Assembly (NCBI GenBank): GCA_020216575.1
Contig: JAIUYC010000387.1
Location: forward strand, 1-5,246
Length of the DNA stretch: 5,246 bases
From: Coleofasciculus sp. S288
Lineage (GTDB): Bacteria; Cyanobacteriota; Cyanobacteriia; Cyanobacteriales; Coleofasciculaceae
Direction: 5' to 3'
The notes below the pieces were generated by a model. It was given only the letters and a program-made list of their open reading frames with translations, made no database searches and had not been told where the DNA came from. Positions 1-5,246 of this stretch are shown here, piece by piece (the stretch's first letter is position 1; every line of letters begins with the position of its first letter). Made by a program: the position numbers and the translations under genes.

Positions 1-92
1 TAGGACTTACGCACAGATGCTACACAGAGTAGGGGCGAGGCATGCCTCGCCCCTACAGATGGTGGTTCAAAGGTAAATTTGCGTAAGTTCTG
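1..92. mobile_element. MITE-like element, copy 1
   Basis: A 92-bp non-coding element, nearly identical to the reverse complement of 1261-1352 (87 of 91 positions match over 2-92). Its ends are terminal inverted repeats: GGACTTACGCA at 3-13 and TGCGTAAGTTC at 80-90, with one mismatch between them. The middle (30-55) is a perfect 26-bp palindrome, flanked on both sides by CAGATG (14-19 and 56-61). Small size, terminal repeats, lack of coding capacity and a second copy nearby fit a non-autonomous transposable element. No clear target-site duplication was found, and the left flank is cut off by the window edge. The transposase family that would move it cannot be named from this sequence. Confidence 0.75.
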
Positions 93-111
93 GGTGAAAA
101 ACTGCGTTTTT

Positions 112-153
112 GGTAATTGGTAATTGGTAATCGGTAATCGGTAATTGGTAATT
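112..153. repeat. Heptanucleotide short tandem repeat (six units)
   Basis: Six head-to-tail 7-bp units. Units 1, 2, 5 and 6 read GGTAATT; units 3 and 4 read GGTAATC. This matches the class of short tandemly repeated repetitive sequences known from many filamentous cyanobacteria. It lies 19 bp beyond the end of the first MITE-like element and 71 bp past the reductase stop codon, in a non-coding stretch. No function is evident. Confidence 0.85.
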
Positions 154-224
154 CCTTACCCAGCAAGTGTTTAACTTGATTAATCCGGTTGTCTTATCAC
201 CCTAGGTACGGGAGAGCCGTCCCG

Positions 225-1244
<1,020 letters not shown>

Positions 1245-1260
1245 TCAGAGATTAGAATTT

Positions 1261-1352
1261 CAGGACTTACGCAAATTTATCTTTGAACCACCATCTGTAG
1301 GGGCGAGGTATGCCTCGCCCCTACTCTGTGTAGCATCTGTACGTAAGTCCTT
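1261..1352. mobile_element. MITE-like element, copy 2 (inverted relative to copy 1)
   Basis: Second copy of the 92-bp element, in opposite orientation to 1-92. Terminal repeats are GGACTTACGCA at 1263-1273 and TACGTAAGTCC at 1340-1350. The central palindrome (1298-1323) differs from that of copy 1 at one position (1309), which leaves a single T/G mismatch near its centre. It lies in the divergent region between por and pdhC, 76 bp from the por start codon and 139 bp from the pdhC start codon. The flanks (TTTCA before, TTAAT after) show no clear target duplication. Confidence 0.75.
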
Positions 1353-1430
1353 AATTTTACAAGGCTCTCATGCAGTGAAAACACTGAAACAATTCCGCAA
1401 TGCCCCGATAGTTCCGGAGCTGTTGCAAGC

Positions 1431-1436
1431 TACAAT
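1431..1436 (+). promoter_or_regulatory. Possible -10 element for pdhC
   Basis: TACAAT matches the TATAAT consensus at five of six positions and lies 55 bases before the pdhC start codon, after the MITE-like element. No good -35 hexamer occurs at 16-18 bases upstream, so this is only a candidate. The rest of 1353-1491 shows no other gene or structure. Confidence 0.25.
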
Positions 1437-1491
1437 GCAATCTGGCAAAATTTCTTGCTACCTAACGCCAAGTTGATTCGGAAGACTAGCC

Positions 1492-2805
1492 ATGATCCAC
1501 GAAGTTTTTATGCCCGCCCTCAGTTCCACGATGACCGAAGGCAAGATTGTTTCCTGGGTTAAATCCCCAGGTGATAGAGTTGAAAAAGGCGAAACCGTGG
1601 TTGTGGTTGAGTCAGATAAGGCAGATATGGATGTTGAGTCCTTCTTTGAAGGCTATCTGGCGGTAATCACAGTGCCTGCTGGCGAATCGGCTCCTGTGGG
1701 AGCTGCGATCGCACTCGTGGCAGAAACAGAAGCAGAAATCGAGGCAGCGAAACAACAAGCGGCTCAATCCAGCCCACAACCTGCTCCTGCAACGGCTCAC
1801 AAGGAAACAGCACCAGAACCCGTCGAGACAGCCCCAGCAATAGCTCAAGACACTCCCAGCCGCCGCAATGGACGGATTATCGCTTCACCTCGCGCTCGGA
1901 AGTTAGCGAAGGAACTGAGTGTTGATTTGAGTACGTTGAAAGGCAGTGGACCTCACGGGCGAATTGTGGCCGAGGATGTGGAGGCGGCAACGGGTAGAGG
2001 TAGCACGTCTGCACCTGCCCCAGCTACAACGCCAGCCGCACCAGCAAGGACACCCACTGCTGCACCACCCGTTGCCCCCGCCGCCAAACCAACACCAGCC
2101 TCTACCCCAGCAGTTCCCGTTGCCGTGCCTTTAGGCGAAATCGTCCCGTTGAATACGCTGCAAAACGCGGTAGTACGGAATATGGTGGCAAGTTTGGAAG
2201 TGCCAACCTTCCACGTCGGTTACACCATTACCACCGACGAGTTGGATAAGCTATACCAAAAAATCAAATCCAAGGGCGTTACGATGACAGCGCTGCTTGC
2301 TAAAGCGGTTGCCGTTACGTTGCAAAAACATCCCTTGGTAAATGCCAGTTATACAGGACAGGGAATTCAGTATCACAGTGGTATTAATGTTGCTGTAGCG
2401 GTGGCAATGCCAGGTGGGGGACTGATTACGCCAGTATTGCAAAAGGCAGACCAGATCGATATTTATTCCCTATCTCGCGCTTGGAAAGATTTGGTAGAAC
2501 GCGCCCGACTCAAACAGTTGCAACCGGAAGAATATAGCTCTGGCACATTCACCATATCGAATTTAGGAATGTATGGCGTTGACCGCTTTGATGCCATCTT
2601 GCCGCCGGGACAGGGCGCTATTCTAGCTGTTGGGGCTTCACGTCCGCGGGTTGTAGCAACTGATGCGGGTTTGCTAGGGGTGCGGCGTCAGATGCAGGTG
2701 AATATTACTTGCGATCACCGCATTATTTATGGGGCTGATGCAGCAGCATTCCTGCAAGATTTGGCGAAGTTGATTGAAACTGATCCGCAGTCACTGACAC
2801 TGTAA
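1492..2805 (+). CDS. pdhC: Pyruvate dehydrogenase E2, dihydrolipoamide acetyltransferase
   Basis: Core subunit of the pyruvate dehydrogenase complex: it moves the acetyl group from its lipoyl arm to CoA to give acetyl-CoA. The 437 residues form, in order: one lipoyl domain (about 1-76) with the lipoylated lysine K43 in ESDKAD; an Ala/Pro-rich linker (about 80-125); the peripheral-subunit-binding domain (about 128-166, ASPRARKLAKEL and GPHGRIVAEDV) that holds the other subunits; a second Ala/Pro/Thr linker (about 168-212); and the catalytic domain (about 215-437) with GTFTISNLGMYG (351-362) and catalytic H409 in DHRIIYGAD. The Tyr at 413 replaces the Asp of the common DHRxxDG motif; as I recall, this is normal in cyanobacterial and plastid E2 proteins. 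The start gives the standard N-terminus MIHEVFMPALSSTMTEGKI, with a weak GGAAG seven bases upstream. The E1 and E3 genes are not adjacent. It is sometimes called odhB, but the sequence favours the pyruvate over the 2-oxoglutarate complex. Confidence 0.95.
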   Translation: MIHEVFMPALSSTMTEGKIVSWVKSPGDRVEKGETVVVVESDKADMDVESFFEGYLAVITVPAGESAPVGAAIALVAETEAEIEAAKQQAAQSSPQPAPATAHKETAPEPVETAPAIAQDTPSRRNGRIIASPRARKLAKELSVDLSTLKGSGPHGRIVAEDVEAATGRGSTSAPAPATTPAAPARTPTAAPPVAPAAKPTPASTPAVPVAVPLGEIVPLNTLQNAVVRNMVASLEVPTFHVGYTITTDELDKLYQKIKSKGVTMTALLAKAVAVTLQKHPLVNASYTGQGIQYHSGINVAVAVAMPGGGLITPVLQKADQIDIYSLSRAWKDLVERARLKQLQPEEYSSGTFTISNLGMYGVDRFDAILPPGQGAILAVGASRPRVVATDAGLLGVRRQMQVNITCDHRIIYGADAAAFLQDLAKLIETDPQSLTL

Positions 2806-2809
2806 AAGT

Positions 2810-2817
2810 GCGATCGC
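2810..2817. repeat. HIP1 octamer (one of five in the window)
   Basis: GCGATCGC, the highly iterated palindrome of cyanobacterial genomes, lies five bases after the pdhC stop codon. Other exact copies are at 1705-1712 (inside pdhC), 3347-3354 and 3377-3384 (the two arms of the hairpin after the SemiSWEET gene) and 4637-4644 (inside the sensor gene). Their density is a strong sign of cyanobacterial origin. Confidence 0.9.
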
Positions 2818-2837
2818 ATTTTCACCAAAGGCGCGGC

Positions 2838-2933
2838 GTGGAAGCCACTCCCTTAACGGGATGGCATAAGAGGCGGAGTCTCTGTATTCTCGCTCCCAGG
2901 TTGAACCTGGAAGGGTTTGGAGACTCTGCCTCT
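2838..2933. repeat. Nested palindromic intergenic repeat
   Basis: This spacer between pdhC and the SemiSWEET gene is built of inverted repeats. The outer arms at 2869-2882 and 2920-2933 pair over 14 positions with one G/T wobble. Between them CCAGGTT/AACCTGG (2896-2910) forms a tight inner hairpin. Upstream lie two small 4-bp hairpins, GTGG-AAG-CCAC (2838-2848) and TCCC-TTAAC-GGGA (2849-2861). I recall similar CCCAGG...CCTGGG and GAGGC...GCCTC motifs as common dispersed repeats in filamentous cyanobacteria, but could not check. No T-run follows, so it is a poor intrinsic terminator; it may still protect or end the pdhC transcript. Confidence 0.6.
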
Positions 2934-2965
2934 CAATAATGGATAATTACTAACCACTAACTAAA

Positions 2966-3220
2966 ATGAATGGTATTACGCTGTTAGGATTACTGGCAGG
3001 AACGTTAACAACAATTTCTTTTATGCCTCAAGTCATTAAAACTTGGACAACTAAATCAACTCAAGATATTTCATTAGGGATGTTTATTACTTTCTGCTCT
3101 GGTATATTTTTATGGTTAGTCTATGGTCTATTCATTCAAAATTTACCTGTTATTCTTACCAATGCAGTGACTTTTATTTTAGCTTCAACAATTTTATGGA
3201 TGAAGCTTAAGTATAAATAA
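2966..3220 (+). CDS. SemiSWEET sugar transporter (PQ-loop/MtN3 family)
   Basis: A small membrane protein of 84 residues with three predicted helices: about 4-24, 38-57 and 61-80. This is the size of bacterial SemiSWEETs, which work as dimers and carry sugars down their gradient. Family features are visible: the PQ motif at P21-Q22 in SFMPQVIKTW, the polar TKSTQDIS loop (29-36), W50 in the second helix and N66 in the third, which correspond to the Trp and Asn of the sugar-binding pocket in characterised SemiSWEETs. The transported sugar cannot be told. The ATG at 2966 is the only plausible start: upstream frames close at once and the next ATG would remove most of helix 1. No Shine-Dalgarno sequence precedes it. 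The gene is about 30% G+C by count, against roughly 50-60% in sampled stretches of pdhC. It is probably transcribed alone. Confidence 0.9.
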   Translation: MNGITLLGLLAGTLTTISFMPQVIKTWTTKSTQDISLGMFITFCSGIFLWLVYGLFIQNLPVILTNAVTFILASTILWMKLKYK

Positions 3221-3240
3221 AATATTGTCAGATTATTTAA

Positions 3241-3297
3241 TTTAGAAACTTCAAAACATGAGATTTATTGGAGCAAGAGAATTTGAAGTTATCTAAA
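3241..3297. repeat. AT-rich inverted repeat
   Basis: Arms at 3241-3255 and 3282-3297 are reverse complements over 15 bases with one extra A in the right arm. They enclose a 26-base loop. It lies 20 bases past the SemiSWEET stop codon. There is no T-run after it. It could be a 3' stabilising hairpin or the remains of a small mobile element; the sequence does not decide. Confidence 0.5.
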
Positions 3298-3341
3298 ACT
3301 AAATCAGAAGTTCATCAAATGATTACCACGTTACTTTGATA

Positions 3342-3389
3342 AAAAAGCGATCGCTCTTAGTTGTCTCAGCTAAAGAGCGATCGCTTTTT
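3342..3389 (+). terminator. HIP1-containing hairpin, probable terminator
   Basis: The left arm (3342-3360) and right arm (3370-3389) pair over 19 bp with one bulged A, around a 9-base loop. Each arm contains a complete HIP1 palindrome. The plus strand ends in TTTTT (3385-3389) and the minus strand in TTTTTT (from 3346 to 3341), so it could work in both directions. It lies 121 bases past the SemiSWEET stop codon, and is the best candidate for ending that transcript. No minus-strand gene in the window approaches it from the right. Confidence 0.7.
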
Positions 3390-3727
3390 AATAGGCACAT
3401 CATCTACAAAGTGTCTAAATGAATTGTGAGAAAGAACAAACGACAGAGACACAGAGAACGCTCCAGAAAGAGAAGAGAGAATTTGACAGTTATTTAGGAT
3501 GGCTATATGTGGCTTGAGTCGCTATGTCGCTATAAACCCTGAAATAACTATAACTATACTCTGGCGAAGAAAAAATAACCATTTGAAAGATTTAAAGTCA
3601 GGTTAAAGATTGTGTAAGAAATTAAGTTTACATTCTTTTTTTGATAAACTAATAAGAAGAAAAAGAAAGCCTTTATGAAGAAAAAATAAATAAAAAACAA
3701 AGGGAATCTTTTCCCCGTAAAGCTTTT
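3390..3727. other. AT-rich intergenic region before the sensor gene
   Basis: No supported gene lies in these 338 bases. Visible structures are an imperfect inverted repeat, 3488-3498 with 3538-3549 (one bulge), which encloses a tandem octamer GTCGCTAT (3518-3525 and 3526-3533), and a very A-rich stretch from about 3566 to 3700. The sensor promoter should lie here. Weak candidates include TATACT (3555-3560) and TTTACA (3627-3632), but no good -35/-10 pair at normal spacing was seen. Confidence 0.5.
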
Positions 3728-5246
3728 ATGTCGTCTCACTCCAAAAAAATTCTAAAAAAAACACGGGGTAAGAGTCTCAGGAATTTTGCCACTTACCCAG
3801 AATTACTAAGCGCGTCTTTGTCCAACCCCCGGTTCAGGTCATCTATAACGCTGGTAATTCTGATACTCGTGGGATACGCAGGCAACTATTTTAACCTGTC
3901 ACTCTTTTTTGGAGTGGATTTTCTATTTGGCAGTATTGCTGTCTTGATGGTGGTGTGCCTGTATGGGAGCGGTTGGGGTACTATAACTGCTTTGATTGCT
4001 GGCTTGCACACCGTTATCTTGTGGAAGCATCCCTATGCAGCCGTTATCTTAACGCTTGAAGGACTGTTCATTGGTCGAGGGCTGCGCCTGAAGCGCCAAA
4101 ATTTATTGCTGCTAGATGGGTTTTACTGGGTTTTCATTGGCATGCCTCTGGTGTGGCTATTTTACTTTCACATCTTGAGCGTGCCAGCTCAAACCGTATT
4201 GTTAATCGCGCTCAAGCAAGCTGTTAATGGCATCTTCAACGCCCTCGTTGCCAGCCTGCTGCTCGCACACCTGCCTCTTGGCAAATGGGTTACTCGTCTC
4301 AGGACAGCCAAATCTCTATCCCTCTATCCGACCTTATTCAACCTGTTGGTTGCCTGCGTCTTCTTTCCAGCCTTGATGCTCATCGTTTTGCACAGCAGAA
4401 GTGCCTTGCTCAATATAGAAACGGCGATTCCAGCCAATTTGCAACACGCATCCTCCGACTTAGTGGTTGAGCTGCGCTCGTGGCATCAACAAAATTTGAA
4501 CACCCTCAAGCAACTTGCAGACGTCGCGGCTCGTTCCGGTATGGCTCCATCCTTCGCGTTACAGCAAAGTACAGAACTGATCCAGCGTACCCATTCAAGT
4601 TTCGAGCAAGTCTGGGTGGTGGATGAAGCCGGTAAAGCGATCGCCTCTTATCCTAAAACCAACACCCCAATCGCAAATAACACAGATTTGAAGGCGTTCA
4701 GCCAAACCAAGCAAACGGTGATATCCGATGTTTTGGTTACAAGCGATGAGGGTGTTTTGACGAGAATCATCCAAGCGATACCAATCGTCCACAACCAACG
4801 TTGGCTTGGCAGTGTTGTTGGCGAACTCAATCTGAGCTTTGTTGACAAATTCCTCAACTCATTGGTCTATCCACAACATCTGGAAATCACCCTTGTTGAC
4901 CGTCAAAATCGTGTTATTTCTAGTACCCGTTCTGACTTAGCGAACCTAGAAACATTTGACCACAGCCAAGGTGGAGAGATTCGTCTCCTCAAGGCTGGAG
5001 TTTACCAATGGCTACCCGTCGAGGAGAACATGCCGATGATGAGCCGTTGGAAAAACTCCTTTTATGTGCAAAAAACTCCTGTTGGTAACAACCTGCCGTT
5101 GACTGTCATTGTTGAAGCGCCTAATCAACCTCACTTCAACTACCTACAAAATCTTTACATTGGTAGTTTAGCGAGCGTACTGCTGATTGTTGTATTAGCA
5201 CTGATCCTGGCAAACCTGATCAGCTACTGGTTAACTCGACCCATTT
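3728..5246 (+). CDS. Transmembrane sensor protein with Cache-like periplasmic region, 3' end cut off
   Basis: The reading frame is open to the window edge and gives 506 residues with no stop. A basic N-terminus (KKILKKTRGK) is followed by seven hydrophobic segments at about 39-58, 62-80, 82-98, 103-117, 131-151, 155-181 and 198-222. A 250-residue region (about 223-474) then has Cache-like strands: VWVVDEAGKAIASYP (295-309), AIPIVHNQRWLGSVVGELNLS (350-370) and LEITLVDRQNRVISST (385-400). An eighth helix (about 476-498) leads to LTRPI, typical of the start of a HAMP domain. Positive-inside topology places the Cache-like part in the periplasm. This is the sensor half of a signalling protein. The output could be a histidine kinase, a cyclase, GGDEF/EAL or a chemoreceptor domain, and is not visible. 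The N-terminal seven-helix part resembles polytopic domains of cyanobacterial sensors, but I cannot name the family. ATG 3728 is the first in-frame start after the stop codons at 3650-3655; no clear Shine-Dalgarno precedes it. Confidence 0.85.
   Translation, partial: MSSHSKKILKKTRGKSLRNFATYPELLSASLSNPRFRSSITLVILILVGYAGNYFNLSLFFGVDFLFGSIAVLMVVCLYGSGWGTITALIAGLHTVILWKHPYAAVILTLEGLFIGRGLRLKRQNLLLLDGFYWVFIGMPLVWLFYFHILSVPAQTVLLIALKQAVNGIFNALVASLLLAHLPLGKWVTRLRTAKSLSLYPTLFNLLVACVFFPALMLIVLHSRSALLNIETAIPANLQHASSDLVVELRSWHQQNLNTLKQLADVAARSGMAPSFALQQSTELIQRTHSSFEQVWVVDEAGKAIASYPKTNTPIANNTDLKAFSQTKQTVISDVLVTSDEGVLTRIIQAIPIVHNQRWLGSVVGELNLSFVDKFLNSLVYPQHLEITLVDRQNRVISSTRSDLANLETFDHSQGGEIRLLKAGVYQWLPVEENMPMMSRWKNSFYVQKTPVGNNLPLTVIVEAPNQPHFNYLQNLYIGSLASVLLIVVLALILANLISYWLTRPI

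Noticed and set aside
112..153. Tandem repeat as a CRISPR array
   Set aside because: The units are 7 bp and contiguous, with no spacers.
1612..1848. Cys/Arg-rich minus-strand open frame inside pdhC
   Set aside because: Antisense shadow of a confidently identified gene.
3419..3517. Small open frame of 32 codons on the plus strand
   Set aside because: No Shine-Dalgarno sequence, low-complexity Glu/Lys/Thr-rich product, and no sign of conservation to judge from.
3566..3689. Direct repeat of GAAGAAAAAATAA (3566-3578 and 3677-3689)
   Set aside because: Low-complexity A-rich sequence in which a 13-base match is not very informative.
3554..3739. Minus-strand open frame of 61 codons
   Set aside because: It is Phe/Lys-rich because it reads through the A-rich spacer and overlaps the sensor start codon; no coding signature.
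4595..4857. Two overlapping minus-strand open frames inside the sensor gene
   Set aside because: Antisense to a long plus-strand frame with clear Cache-like sequence; no start signals.

Overview
The window looks like cyanobacterial chromosome. Three things support this: a light-dependent protochlorophyllide reductase, a pyruvate dehydrogenase E2 of the cyanobacterial/plastid type, and five exact copies of the HIP1 octamer GCGATCGC in 5.2 kb (fewer than 0.1 expected by chance). Short heptamer tandem repeats and small palindromic elements between genes point to a filamentous or otherwise repeat-rich species. The genus cannot be fixed from the sequence alone.

Layout. Positions 1-224 hold a 92-bp MITE-like element and a run of six 7-bp repeats. 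The protochlorophyllide reductase gene lies on the minus strand (225-1184). Upstream of it, at 1261-1352, is a second copy of the same 92-bp element in opposite orientation, so the gene sits between inverted repeats. The E2 gene pdhC is divergent on the plus strand (1492-2805). Next come a nested palindromic repeat (2838-2933) and a small AT-rich SemiSWEET sugar transporter gene (2966-3220). An AT-rich spacer of about 500 bp follows, with a 15-bp inverted repeat and a strong hairpin whose two arms each contain a HIP1 site, probably a terminator. From 3728 to the window edge runs the first 506 codons of a large membrane sensor: a seven-helix N-terminal domain, a periplasmic Cache-like region, an eighth helix and the first residues of a probable HAMP domain. 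Its output domain lies outside the window.

The genes do not form an obvious pathway. Chlorophyll synthesis, acetyl-CoA production, sugar transport and signalling are neighbours here, and each gene seems to have its own upstream region. No clearly new multi-gene system is visible. The items most worth a second look are the inverted element pair around the reductase gene, the HIP1-built hairpin, the unusually AT-rich transporter gene, and the truncated sensor with its poly-A tracts just after the start codon.
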